DNA of 64,000 nt from Cunninghamia lanceolata (GCA_027924645.1 BSBN01000888.1:19779501-19843500); one strand, 5' to 3'. Positions 11,663 through 23,431 are shown, numbered from the stretch's first letter. Program-made: numbers and translations. Notes: a model not told the origin generated them from the sequence alone.

Positions 11663-13099
11663 TGATGCAGAGGCATCCACACTATAACCTTAACATACAG
11701 CATGGATGTCTGCAGCCCATCATCATCATCATCATCATCATCATCATATTTTGCTTACCACTGTCAGCATCATCATATTTACTGTGCTGACCTATATCCT
11801 CCTGATGACAAGCCCTCGCCCGTTCGCATGTCAACAGCATCACCTTATTCGATTATCGACAGCATCATCATGTTCGACCAGCGCGAACATCCTCCTGACG
11901 TCCACTGTTCACTTCATCGACAACTTCCGTCCTCACTATCTTCAGCATCATGATATTCAACATCATGATAATCAACAGGATAAAGAACATCCGGTTCCTT
12001 CCATTTATCCTGATGACGACAAACCTTAACTCCTCGCACCGTCCCTTCCGATGCTTACATCACCCGATATCCTGATGACGTATATCCTGATGATGATGAC
12101 GTCACCTGCAGCTTCCTCAATATCCTGCTGCTCCGAAATATCCTGATGACGTATATCCTGATGATGATGACGTCATATCCTGCTGTTGGCCAAACTTAGC
12201 TTTTTTCGGCCTGCGATCAACCCGATCTTCAACCTGATGCCGACACGCTCCTCTTCGGCAACTCCTGATGATGATCACCCCGACGCTCATTCACTTCATA
12301 CAATCAAAAGCATCATGCCGATCTCCTCTTACTCGGATGATGATGCCCGAAGCGACTGCAGGATATACGCAGAAATATCCTGATGATGCCGTTTTAACGA
12401 ACTTTCAGCCTTAGCGAAATTTCACTTCGCCGATCCTCCAGGGATGACCCGATCCACTCTCAGGGTGATCTTCCAAACTCTCTCAGCTCGACCTAGCACA
12501 TACCCATGCTAGGGTCTTCAACACCTTTCAACCGCGATCCTGCACACCTGCAAGTGAACAAACAAACTAACTCCTAACCTACTGTACATAACCATTCCAC
12601 CGATCAGACGAATCAACCAGTGGAATGGATCAGTGAATCCATGAAACCACCCAAACCAGCAAATCAATTACACAAAGGAGATCAAACAGAAAATGAAAAT
12701 AGGATCTTTATTGATTTCAAAGATGCAATACAATATACTGTTTCTCACACAGCACACCCTAACTCCTCTGCTCAATGCAATTCTATCCTATTGATCGATG
12801 ATCTACAGTCAACCGATCCTCATGCTTAAATAGATTTTCCTGTGAGTACTACTGACCCGACTCCAAGCGGCTGGGAAATCTCTCCAGGCGGCTGGGAGAT
12901 CCAACCGGACCTACAACATGACAACTGTCCTAACAAACTAACTAAAAATAGCAAAGCCTGGTCAGCATGATCTTAGTATGATCAGCTTGACCTTATTACA
13001 TGCATTTGATCTTATCAGACCTTCTTGAAAACATAAACAAGACTCAAACTAACTAACTGCCTTATGAAGGCCAGCTGTCAGGTAGGTGCTCCTGCACCA
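11663..13099 (-). repeat. 5' LTR of element C
   Basis: Promoter-bearing LTR. The minus-strand TATA-like TATTTAAG is at 12825-12832 and AATAAA near 12707. The TGACG-rich cluster lies at about 12040-12180, downstream of these, so in the U5 part of the transcript. Flanked by TATAG at 13100-13104. Confidence 0.95.
12040..12180. promoter_or_regulatory. TGACG/TGACGTCA cluster in element C LTR (right copy)
   Basis: Same array as in the left LTR: GATGACGTA near 12075 and 12145, GATGACGTCA near 12098 and 12168. One left-copy TAACGTCACC upstream has decayed here to TTACATCACC. Confidence 0.45.
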
Positions 13100-13104
13100 T
13101 ATAG

Positions 13105-14346
13105 TACATTACCAATTTTGTTCCTTCCATCAAAAGAAATAGTTCCTCTTCTTCTGATTCTACAGGAGAATTATCACCAAACTTTACCACTCCTCCTTCA
13201 TACCTTTCCAAATCTATGAACTTATTTTTGTCACCTATCATATGGTGAGAGAAACCACTGTCAATGACCCAGTCATCCTTTTCTTCAATTTGAGCAGCCA
13301 GAGCTCTTTCTACAACTTTATGATTGACAAATTCAGAGGATATTGGTTCTTCTTCTTTGATGGCAATAAATACCCAATCACTTCTGGATTTGTTTCCTGT
13401 CTTTGATTCATCATTTGTTACTCCTTCATTATCATCTTCTTCATGAACATAGTAGCAATTCTTTTGGAACCTTGATCTATTAGGATTTTGCCTTGAAAAT
13501 CTTTCCAGACACTTTGAGGCAAAATGACCAATCTTATTGCAGTTAAAACACATAAAAGGCAATTTTCCTTCATACTTACTAGATCCTCTTGGCAATCTCT
13601 TTGCAATAAGGGCTTCAAGTTGACAGTTTCTACTTCTTCTTCTTCCAAGTCTTTTCTTGCTTTTTCATATCATGATAGTTTCCTTGATGAGTTCTCTCCT
13701 AGATCAAACCTTTGTTTACCTTTTACAGAGGCACTAGATTTGAATACAGATTTAGTCTTGGGGGGGTCATCTCCAAACTCAGTCATTTCAAATGCAGCCA
13801 ATTTGCTAGCCAATTGATCTCTTGTGACAGTTGTATGGGCTCTAAATTCTTCAATGGCAGCAACCTTGATTTTATAAGAGGCAGGAAGGGATCTGAGAAT
13901 TTTGCGAACAATCTCATCTTCATCCAAGACTCCACCAACATTTCTAATTCCATAGACAATCTCATTAACCCATGGCATAAAAGTAGTGATATTTTCATCA
14001 TCTTTCATCTTTAGATTTTCAAATTTCCCTTTTAGACTCTGTAACCTTGCACATTTAACATACTTGTCTCCTTCATGCAAAAGTTCCAGTTTTTGCCAGA
14101 TCTCAAATGCAGTTGGTAGGTCAACAACATTTGAGAGCTCTAAATTAGATAATGTGCTTAGAAGAGCTTCAATAGTCCACAAATTGTTTTCAACATTTGT
14201 AATTTTATTTGCAACTTTTAGACCACCCTGTGGAGGTGTATAATGTGTTAAAGCCATAGTCCAATATGCCATTCCCATACATTGCAAGTGACATTTCATG
14301 TGACCTTTCCAAAGATTAAAGTTTGTTCCATCTTATAAGATGCCAT
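13105..14346 (-). pseudogene. Copia gag and protease start (element B)
   Basis: The natural ATG is probably at 14344-14346 (MASYK...), but a one-base loss shortly after shifts the frame; the rest of the gag core then reads openly from 14299. The copia gag domain (UBN2 type) includes MKCHLQCMGMAYW and AFEIWQKLELLHEG. A second frameshift precedes the zinc knuckle CFNCNKIGHFASKC (about 13530). The protease begins with DWVIDSGFSHHM at about 13260. The copia consensus there is DSGASHHM, so the Ala next to the catalytic triplet is now Phe. The frame is then cut by the insertion of element C. Gag forms the particle; the protease processes it. Confidence 0.9.
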
Positions 14347-14385
14347 CCTAGATCTCCTCAAGCGGTTAAGCTCCTTTTAGAGGAA

Positions 14386-14403
14386 CTTGGCTCTAATACC
14401 AAT
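14386..14403 (-). other. Primer binding site of element B
   Basis: Minus-strand TGGTATTAGAGCCAAG, three bases inside the 5' LTR. It is one mismatch from the initiator-Met tRNA complement TGGTATCAGAGC. Confidence 0.85.
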
Positions 14404-15643
14404 TGTTAGACTTAGGGCACACAACTGAGAGGGGGGGTGAATCAGTTGTCCAAAAGTTTCATCAATTTCACAATTAAATCCTCTGAGTGATTAGCAATAT
14501 ATCATTCATGAAACATAATGTAATTGAATCAAAAGAAGAAACTCATCAACACATAAGACACCAAGATTTTGACGTGGAAAACCTAGTTAAGGGAAAAACC
14601 ATGTGGTGATTAACCCAAGATTGTATTCTCTGTTAGAATAATAGAAAGAATAAAATGGAACATGCCAATTAGGGCTCACTGCCTGAGCACACTGCTCACA
14701 AGAGGCTCACTGCCTACAAGAGACACATTGTCTACAAAGAAATGAGTATCACCTACTTGAACTAGAAAATAGCATCTTCACCATGCTTGAATCAGTTCCA
14801 TTTAAGCCCAATACTTCTGCTCTGCCTTTTGCTCTCCTTCTTGCTACCACTCTCTCATCTACACAAGGACAACTTTGAAATCACTTCGTAACCCCTTATT
14901 TATATAAGACATCAACTTAGGAATAATCATCTAAGTCAACAAACATCTATAAGAACATCCACAAGATGTGTAACTCATTCGGTCAGCCAGTCTCATGAAG
15001 AACAACATCATTTGGAGGTTATTCTTTAATTGTAGGCTCCAACACCAATGTGGACCACTAACATAAGCTAGAAACTATCCAAAGACCTCCACAAACTTTC
15101 CTGAATCACCATGAACATCCATACCTAATCTACATACTAAAATCCTTCTCTCCTTCATTCAGAATCTCAAGAACACAGTCTGTCACCACTGTCACAAAGG
15201 AATGGATGCTTCTAGACCTTAAAACCATGAATCAGTCAAGTTGACACTTCATATAGACTTCCTGAATACTCCCTCAAATCTACAAAATAGGATAATGCAT
15301 TTCCAGATTTCACCAGACCTTTCTGTATCACTCTGTCACCATTAAACATCTATTGGAACTGGTTTTACTTGAGCAGCCACAACTTCTTCAGATCTTCATG
15401 CAGGCCTCTCAAATCTCTACTAAACCATCTTAAGACACATATCTACAAACCCTTTAAACTGCATCCTCTGATCCTCATCCTAGCTAGAACTTTTACCTTA
15501 TTGTCTTCACTGTTCTTCTCTGTTCCTGATTAGGACTACTTTTCTCAATATCCTCATCTCATAGCTCATCCAATCCCTATCATTAATGCAACAAGAGTAT
15601 GTTGACATCAATGAGAACACTGGTTAGTCCCATACTTGCAACA
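14404..15643 (-). repeat. 5' LTR of element B
   Basis: TGTTAGACTT...TTGCAACA, 1,240 bp, followed by CCCTT. Collinear with 3516-4754. Confidence 0.95.
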
Positions 15644-15648
15644 CCCTT

Positions 15649-16260
15649 TGTGTATGCCATCTTATAATGTGTTGAAGATGATTTTGTAATCTTTGTCTTC
15701 ACACCTTCTCACTATCCTAGAACTTAGACCTCTGCCCCTTTGTTGATGGCTTCTCCTCTACTATTCTTGATGACTGTTATGATTTTTTTGATCTCTTTAT
15801 TATTCATTCATACTTGATCTCTGATTGTTATGACCACTATTGTAGATCTCTAACACTCTTTGTACCATCCTCCATGATGATTGCACCTTGCTTTCTTGTT
15901 AGTCTTATAGTGACCCTTGGTTAGGATTGTCTCTCATTCTTGAAGAGATATCTCCATGATATGATTTGAAGAACTTATGCCACACTTGAATGCACCTTCA
16001 TACTACTTGTATGCACCTCCATATGCTCCTTGACTATTGCAACATCCATATTTTCACTTTGGGGGTAAGAGATAAGACATTAAACATCCCCCCCACTTCA
16101 TGTTGCATCTCATGCAACAGATGATGTATCTTGTGCAATATGTACAAGTTTAGGTTTATCATTTTCTTGATTTTGTTTCCTTCTCCATACTTTCATAGGT
16201 TCTCTCTTTTATTCAAGTTTCTTCCTACAAACTTCTTAGGCTCTTTCCTTTTCCAACCTT
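15649..16260 (-). other. Element A interior, non-coding
   Basis: Continuation of element A after B's right target duplication. No coding frame I can assign; it lies just downstream of the A gag on the minus strand and may be eroded protease/pol sequence. Confidence 0.4.
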
Positions 16261-17500
16261 TCAAACAGGTGGTCCTTTTCTACAACCATGTGTTTTATGT
16301 CCAATGGTGTTGCATATGATATTGTAATCTAGATCAAATGATTGATGATTCCTTTTTGACAACCTATGATCATTTTTCTTGTGATTCCATGCATGATCAT
16401 ACCTTCCATGCACTCTACAGTTTCTTTTTATGTGACCAACATTGTTGCAATTATAACTTACTAAATCAACATTCCTTATTGAAGTAGAAGAGTTTCTTTT
16501 CATAAAGTCATACCTTCTCCTATGAGCAACTCTACATGTAGCAGCCTTATGACCATATCCATTACATGAATAATAATAACCAAGAAAGGAATAATTGTTC
16601 CTTGCTAATTGAATTTTCTTGGTAGGTGGAGATCCTGAGGACCTAATGCCTCTTCTTCTTCTTCTACTGTTGATGTTCTTGAAAACCCCACTATCAGCAC
16701 TCTTATCTTCTACATTCTTCTTGTCTTCAGTCTCAGGAGCAGCTAAATGCTCATCTAGATCTATCTTCATTCTAGGAGTTTCTCAATCTTTAGAAGTCTA
16801 CCTCTTTTCATAGCCTAATCCAATAGTGTCCTTATGATGTTTTTTCTTGGCCAACATCTCATACAACTTGCTAGTGTTGTCCTCAAACTTCTAATTTTTC
16901 TTTCATTGAATCTTAAGATTTTCAATATCTTTTCTCAAGGTGACTATCTTAGCCTCTAGTTTTAGGCATTCAATTGATTTGACTTCATATTTAGACTTTG
17001 AAAATATACTAGCCTTTTAGCCTCTTCAATCTCTATTTTTAGACTAATAGTTAATTTATCTGATTCTTCAAATTGACAATTAGATTTCTTGCCTCTTCAA
17101 GATCTGAAAAATCTCTTTCAAGGTCTAAAAGTAATTTATCCTTGGAGTCCTTTTCTTATTGAAATTGTAACTCTAATCTCTAGTTCTCCTTTCTAAATTT
17201 CTTAATCTCATCTAGAGCAAACATAAGTTCTCCTTTGATATCAATTTCACATTCATCTTCATCATACTCCTATTCATCTTCACTCGCAATGTGGTCTCCT
17301 TTGTCAACAATCTCAACAACAAAATCATCTTCTCCTTCAGATATATCATATCATGTGTCAATTGGTAGGGGTGATTCTTGCAATGACTCATCACTTGATT
17401 TGATTTGGACTTGTTAAAAATAAATTTGCTTGGCATTTCTTCTTCCCTTATTTCTTTTACACTTACCCATAGTATTCCATCTCTAGAATGTACCTAAGTT
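16261..17500 (-). pseudogene. SIRE-like copia gag, C-terminal half (element A)
   Basis: Starting from MGKCKRN near 17470 the minus strand encodes an acidic stretch (ISEGEDDFVVEI, DEDECEIDIKGELMFAL), then a Glu/Lys coiled coil (LERDFSDLEEARNLIVNL), then three retroviral-type knuckles near 16560, 16450 and 16310. This order (acidic, coiled coil, several knuckles) is typical of large-gag copia elements of the SIRE/Maximus type. Each knuckle lacks its first Cys (Tyr, Ser and Asn instead), so none is a full CX2CX4HX4C site. Many stops and shifts. The usual N-terminal gag core is absent: the frame begins only about 40 bp from the primer site. Confidence 0.65.
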
Positions 17501-17522
17501 TGTTAGACACCTGCAAGGAACC

Positions 17523-17540
17523 TGCAACTCTGATACCAAT
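17523..17540 (-). other. Primer binding site of element A
   Basis: Minus-strand ATTGGTATCAGAGTTGC adjoins the LTR tip. It matches the initiator-Met tRNA complement TGGTATCAGAG. Confidence 0.75.
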
Positions 17541-20519
17541 TATTGGAATAGTAAGGATCACTGAGAGGGGGTTGGGTAAATCAGTGATCTGATAAAACTA
17601 ATTCTTCAACCAAGATATTCACACAATAAAACAATCTAACATGATCATGAAACATAAGACAATTGCATCAGGGCATGAAAGCATTATGAAAGCACAAGAG
17701 ACATATATGAACATCACATAACATAGATGATTGAGTGGAAAACCTCAAAAGGGCAAAACCCACTATAAACTTGATCTCCATTAAGGGGTAAAAGCACAAA
17801 GATGTGTCACACTTTTATAAAGGAAACAACCAACACTGATCTAAATTTTTAACTTGAATCATTAAAAAGTGACATATACATTTTGAATTTTGAAATGATG
17901 TAAATTAATGAAATGTATATTTTTTAGTGTATTTTATGTTTGTATTTTTTATAAAAATTAAAAATTGAATACATTTTTTTATAAATTGACACTATAATTT
18001 AGTTACTGATTAAATGTTGAAAAATGAAGTTAAGTGGGACGTCACTCTTTTTATAGTAAATTTTATTCTTTTTTCCTCCAATTTTTTTTTATTTTTACTA
18101 AAAGTAGGTCATCAACACCAAAATATAAGGTTGATTGTCTTATCAAGAAAAAATAGTAAAGTTTATTTAAAAAAATAAAAAAAAAATATGATGCACTAGA
18201 GAAGACATTCCATGTCAAGATGATATAATTTTTTTTCTATTTTGGATAAATAGTCAAGACAAAAGTTGACGTCCCATCGAAATAATTATTTTTCAATACA
18301 CGCAACTTTTAATATTTATTTAAAAATATATATTTATCAAAATGCATAAAAAATAAATCCATGCACTAAAGTTTCAAATTATAAATACACACAAAATAAA
18401 ATATTAACAATAATTAGACTATTTAAAAAACCACATTTTTTAAAACTACACTTACAAATCTACAAAAGGGTATTTTTAGATTTTTTTTTAAAATCATTTA
18501 CTTGAGTAGGAATTGTTGAAACATCAACTTTTTTTAAATTTTGTATTTTTTTTGGTAAATTGGCCTCCAAGTGGTGCTACATATGTATTTAGTGGACACT
18601 TCTAGTTGGAAAAGTTGTGGCTCATATCTAACTTAGCTAGAATGAATCTCACTAGACCATATGTTTGAAAAAAAATGACTTTTAGTTAGAAATGTTTAAA
18701 TTCACTTATGTTGATAAGTCAGCCAAAGGTGTGACACAATTCTATGCTTTTACCCTAAGCCTCACTGGCAAATCTCATTGGATATAGTATGTGACTCACT
18801 GGAAAACCTCACTAGTTATAGACTATGCCTCACTGGCAAACCTCACCGGTTACAGACTATGCCTCACAGGCAAGCCTCACTAGTTACATATACATGCCTT
18901 ACTAGTAAAGATAGCATCTCAATGATCACAAATCCTATGCCTCACTGGTAATAGGAGCACTTACAACAATATCAAAAGAAATCAACATATAATATAGAGG
19001 GTTACTTTGTTTTAATCCAAATCACTATTCTTCACATCTATCTCTGCAAATCACTTTAAATATGATTCTTCATCTGCATTTGCTTCTCAGTTAATTCAAT
19101 CTTCATATCCTTTTTCACTCTAACTCATCTGTATCCATACTCTACATATCTACTGTATAATGCCCTCTCACTATGCTTGATTCACTATCTCTATCTCTGC
19201 AATCATCAAACCTTGTTGTCTCTATCTATAGCACACATTTTTTCTTCTATATCTTTGCCTTTGTTTCTTGATCACACTAGATATAACAATCTATTCATCA
19301 TTACAATAACATTCCTCTTCCCATTCATTCTTCATCTATGCTTGAGCATTAGAATAGACAGTTAGGTTTAGCACTTAAAGACATAGTTTAGGGTTTGATC
19401 AACTAAGATTTAGGGTTCTAGGTGATTATCTCTATAGGAATTAATAAACCCTAAATACAAAAATGCCCTTTGACATGAAAATAATGCAAACCCTAAATTC
19501 ATGGTAGAGACATAGATATAGTCAACTTTTATCTTAAAGGTTCTTAGGATAGGAAACTTAGGGTTTTAGAGCATATAGTCATAGGATATAGAAATCTAAA
19601 CCCTAATTTTGGCAAGCAACACAGACCTGAGATACATTATCTTAGAGAATACCATGCAGATAAAACTTGATGATGAGGACCTTGATAATTTCAGGGAAAT
19701 ATGAATAGGGATGACAAACCCTAAGAAGTAACCAAAGGAACATGGACAAACATCTCTACCTCTTGCACTACCAAATCAACATCATATACTTTGTAGAAGT
19801 CTTCATTACATTTCATATCAACAGCTGCCATATCAAACCATGAGAATTGTACAGTCATCTCATCACTAGTAGGCCTAGCTACCTTTGAATGATTAAAAAT
19901 TTATCTTGCACCAATACCATTAACATCTATGTCCACTAAATACCTTTGAATGAACAATAAACATGTTGTCATGAAGATGGACACCACTTTGGCATGAAAA
20001 GGAAATAGCTGAACAGAACCTCATGAAGCAAGTTTCTGGATAACCATTAAGTACTGTGTCATGAAAACTCTACCATGCTTTGTTAAGGAGTAACTCTTTG
20101 GGAGTATTACCAATCACTTGATATCATGAGATGATCAAAAACATGTTTTATATCATTATAATTAAGCAACCATTGAAACTCCATCATTGCAACTCTTTGC
20201 ATTACATAAGCATCTCAACTTAATGTGCATCAAGTATCAATAAAGTAACTATCTATGAATTAGGTATCAAACATTCCTTGCATGATATAAACTACAAACC
20301 TCCTAATGATAATGATGAATGCATACTACAGACCTTGATGTGCATATAGTGATGATGACAAAGATATACCTAAACTAGGATATTTGATCATTTGATGTGA
20401 TAACCTCTAACAACAACTTACACCTAAAACTAAGATCTCTCAACAAAACTCACAACTCCATCTCCTGAGGCATGAACATGAATAACCTGTTGAGATCAAT
20501 GACAATCCTGATTCCAAAA
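17541..20519 (-). repeat. Right (5') LTR of element A
   Basis: Runs from TATTGGAATA (expected TGTTGGAATA) to ATTCCAAAA (expected ATTCCAACA). About 2.0 kb once the 971-bp insertion at 17785-18755 is removed. Its distal 1.17 kb (19346-20519) matches the left LTR. It includes imperfect GCCTCACTGGCAAACCTCAC repeats at 18760-18960. Confidence 0.7.
17785..18755. mobile_element. Non-autonomous TIR element with TAA duplication
   Basis: Bounded by TAA on both sides (17782-17784 and 18756-18758). Ends are inverted: GGGGTAAAAGCACAAAGATG on the left and the complement of GGGTAAAAGCATAGAATTG on the right, followed on both sides by TGTGTCACAC. The interior is very AT-rich with no coding frame. A 3-bp TAA/TTA duplication with GG-starting ends suits a PIF/Harbinger (Tourist-type) MITE, although 971 bp is long for one. 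Removing it restores continuous LTR sequence of element A. Confidence 0.75.
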
Positions 20520-21732
20520 TCCACCTCTTTTTTTGAGATGCCACCACTTGTCCCTAAAATGAAGCACTTATCCAGCCCTAGATCCTTGCAGTACACATTT
20601 TCTTTTGTCTCATTAGTTGCTCAAATTTTTTCACTTTATTTAGGGTAAAAATAAAGGTTTTCAATTTTTTTCTCAACTTTTCCCTCCAAAATGTGCCTAG
20701 ACCATAGTCTTAAGTCCCAATGATTTATTTTTGAGACAAAGGTAACTTTTTAAATTATTTTACACCCTTACAAGAGATTGAAGAGAAATTTAATTAATTT
20801 AGGTTACATAATACCTAACAATGCCTGATACAACACAAAACAATCATGACATATAATAACACATAATACAACACAAGGGGACAACACAACACATGATAGT
20901 ACATTTCACAATACGAAGAACCTAACTCTCTCCACATAGACTTGGTTGGCTCTACTAGTTTCACGCAATAGGGTTCCCCTCTATTTCCCTATTTCCATTA
21001 GCTAGTAAGTACATGCACACTCATTGTGATGCCAGCAGTTATCACGAATATCATAACCCAAGCATGAATAAATAACATGAACATATGCATCAATATCAGC
21101 TCCTATATAACTAAGTGTATCCATAACAAGTCCACATTACAAATGTAACAATATTATATTTAATAGTTGAGAAGCATTTCACAAGGTAACACTAAATTTC
21201 CACATAATAGTGAAATCATAGCATCCCATCATGGAGTAACTCAATACACAAGATATTAACATAAAACAACAGATAATATTTTACCATAACCTGTTCCTCA
21301 ACATAACAATGGTTAATCTTGCCACATTTAAGTATAGATAATCATCATGCATTTAAAAGAATATATCAAAGCCCATGATGTAAACAAGTGCTGACATAGA
21401 ATGTACAATACCTCTTGATAATTACAAAATGATAAGAACAATAGTGTAGTGGGCCTTTCAGTAAAACAAGGTGCTCTCACATCCATTTTGTGGTAGTCAA
21501 GATGTGTTATTACATATACAACTTTTTCCTAACCTATCATTATGGAAACATGTTATGGATAATGTATGCATTTAAGAAATATGTTTCATAAGGAAAATTC
21601 ATTAAAGCTCTAGAATTTCTTATCTTCATCATAAGAGAGCAACAACTAACACCACCAGTTCTTTGTCAGGTGCCACAAGGAATAGAATATGGACTAGGGG
21701 ATATTTTAAAGAGTGGGTAAGGGGGCCTTACA
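20520..21732 (-). repeat. Possible gypsy LTR
   Basis: On the minus strand the segment begins TGTAAGGCCCCCTTACCC at 21732, immediately after a polypurine tract, as expected for the 3' LTR of a Del/Tekay-type gypsy element. The other end and a second copy are not identifiable in the window. No coding content. Confidence 0.3.
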
Positions 21733-21745
21733 TTCTCCCCCCCTT
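21733..21745 (-). other. Possible gypsy polypurine tract
   Basis: Minus-strand AAGGGGGGGAGAA followed by TGTAAGG. The PPT-TG arrangement is common to chromovirus-type gypsy elements. No associated pol was found nearby. Confidence 0.4.
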
Positions 21746-22984
21746 GCATAGACTTCCTCTTGGAAGCCCTTAAGAGAAGGAAACTACCCTCTTGGTATGA
21801 ACACAATGAAACTAGGATCAACAAAGATATTTACTTTACCACATCATATAACAGAGAAACAAAAGTCTAAGAAACCATATTATATCTAGTCACATCAATG
21901 AATGTTGATCTACATACCTCATTTTAGTCAACTAAACATGTCCTTAAATCATCACTACTATCATGAATATATCAATTTATATCTAAGGAATTGAATCAAA
22001 ACACCATATCCCAGGAAACTACTCAGTTATTCAAGTCAGTATTTTTTATCATTGATTGACAACAACACTTAATGACTCACATATCACAAAAACCTTAATT
22101 CTACATATAACACATCATTCGTGTTAGAATCTCTTTCACATCACATACCTCTCCTAGGTGAAACACATGATGAAGATCATACTCACATGTCTCAATCTAT
22201 ACTCATCATTAAGGCATCGCATGACTCACACAAGGCTCAACAATATTGGGTATTATGATGAGGACAAACATTAATATACCACTAAGTGATTCATAGTTCC
22301 ATGGAGCCAAATAATCAATAAATGAAAAACCATGCAATGTAGAATCATTGTGCCAATATCCAATTAGCATAACACCATATAATCTCACCTCTAAAGGAAA
22401 CCAATATCATCCATACCATAGTGCCAAGTAACTGATTAGGAAAAAAATGGTCTCAAAGTCCTCTCAAGGATCCCACCATACATTTCCTAGTATGGAAAAG
22501 ATTCCCTAGGCCATCTACTTCACTATACAACCTGCCAGCGATCCCTATAGGATATGATAGTAAATAGTAGTCACATTACTCCACACATACTAGTAGTTGC
22601 AACATCAAATTGCCTCAAACAAGAAGATAGAAGTAAGGCAAGTTGATAAGTTAAATCCTCAAATAAATTAAAGTAAAAAAATGCAAATAAGATATAATAA
22701 ATTGTAGAAAAATTAGAGATCAAATAATAATCATTGCATCATCTTGAGTTTATCCAATAACATGTCTTTGAGGAAAAAGGACTATCTCAACATTAAAATG
22801 GATAATTAGACCAAAGTAACACAATATTGTTGGCTTAACACATAAGCAACAATATTCAACACATAAATAAATAATCCAACAGTCTCTCAAAAATTACATA
22901 TTACAATCACCATGTGACCTTGCTACAAGGCCATCTAAGGGGAGGAGGGGAATTGGGTGGACTTACTACCACCAAAATAGATAA
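21746..22984. other. Non-coding, nothing recognised
   Basis: AT-rich sequence without a supported frame. Possibly eroded interior of the element whose polypurine tract lies at 21733. Confidence 0.4.
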
Positions 22985-23431
22985 ATCATATAGTGGTCTC
23001 AAATGACATAAGATAATAGCATGCAATATCATTATGGTCTCAAACCACATAAGATAATATGGTGGTCTCAAACCACATAAAATAATATGGCCGTCTCAAA
23101 CCACATAAAGATAATATGGTGGACCTCTCAAACCACATGAGATAATATGGTGGTCTCAAACCACATAAAGATAATATGGTTGTCTCAAACCACATAAGAT
23201 AATATGGTGGTCTCAAACTACATGGGATAATATGCTGGTCTCAAACAACATAAAGATAATATGGTGGTCTCAAACCACATGAGCTAATATGGTGGTCTCA
23301 AACCACATGAGCTGATATGGTGGTCTCAAACCATGTTAAGATAATATGGTGGTCTCAAACCATGTAAAATAATATGGTGGTCTCAAACCACATGAGATAA
23401 TTTAGTGGTCTCAAACCACGTAAAGATCAAT
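22985..23431. repeat. 28-bp minisatellite
   Basis: About sixteen head-to-tail copies of a 28-29 bp unit with core GGTGGTCTCAAACCACATAA. Each unit holds the inverted pair GTGGT/ACCAC around a 5-base spacer, so every repeat could form a short hairpin. Variants (ACCATGTT, ACCACATGAGCT) occur mainly on one arm. Confidence 0.93.

Larger units (their letters stand above)
7964..13099 (-). mobile_element. Element C: gag-protease-only LTR retrotransposon
   Basis: Inserted into the protease/integrase junction of element B with a perfect TATAG duplication (7959-7963 and 13100-13104). Two LTRs of 1,443 and 1,437 bp have TGATGCAG...GCACCA ends. The 2,256-bp interior has an iMet-type primer site, one polyprotein frame (gag, CCHC knuckle, aspartic protease, unknown C-terminus) and a purine-rich tract. 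No RT, RNase H or integrase exists between the LTRs, so it must have been mobilised by another element. I counted about 27 substitutions between the LTRs (about 2%), nearly all transitions, so it is the youngest layer here. Gag and protease look Ty3/gypsy-like. Confidence 0.95.
3516..15643 (-). mobile_element. Element B: Ty1/copia retrotransposon, disrupted
   Basis: Complete structure: two LTRs with TG...CA ends, the perfect 5-bp target duplication CCCTT at 3511-3515 and 15644-15648, a tRNA-iMet primer site, a polypurine tract and the copia order gag-protease-integrase-RT-RNase H read on the minus strand. Without the nested element C (7964-13099 plus one TATAG copy) its length is just under 7 kb. 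The LTRs differ at roughly 6% of sites over the 400 bp I compared by eye, mostly transitions. The coding frame carries several stops and at least two frameshifts, so it is inactive. It inserted into the interior of element A. Confidence 0.95.
406..20519 (-). mobile_element. Element A: nested SIRE-like Ty1/copia remnant
   Basis: Outermost element of a three-level nest. It has a partial left LTR (406-1555), a polypurine tract just inside it, a decayed gag (16261-17500), a tRNA-iMet primer site (17523-17540) and a right LTR (17541-20519). LTR ends read TGTTGGAAT...ATTCCAACA, with the right copy mutated at both tips. No protease, integrase, RT or RNase H is visible in the sequence left after removing element B, so it is a gag-only derivative or a deleted copy. 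The outer target duplication cannot be read because the left LTR start is not in view. The SIRE-like label rests on the gag only. Confidence 0.7.

Noticed and set aside
11079..11790. Plus-strand frames opposite the element C gag
   Set aside because: Shadow frames of a gag with a recognisable core on the minus strand.
22985..23431. Evenly spaced repeats with inverted halves resembling a CRISPR array
   Set aside because: The spacers are not unique; the whole 28-bp unit repeats, so it is a minisatellite in plant DNA.
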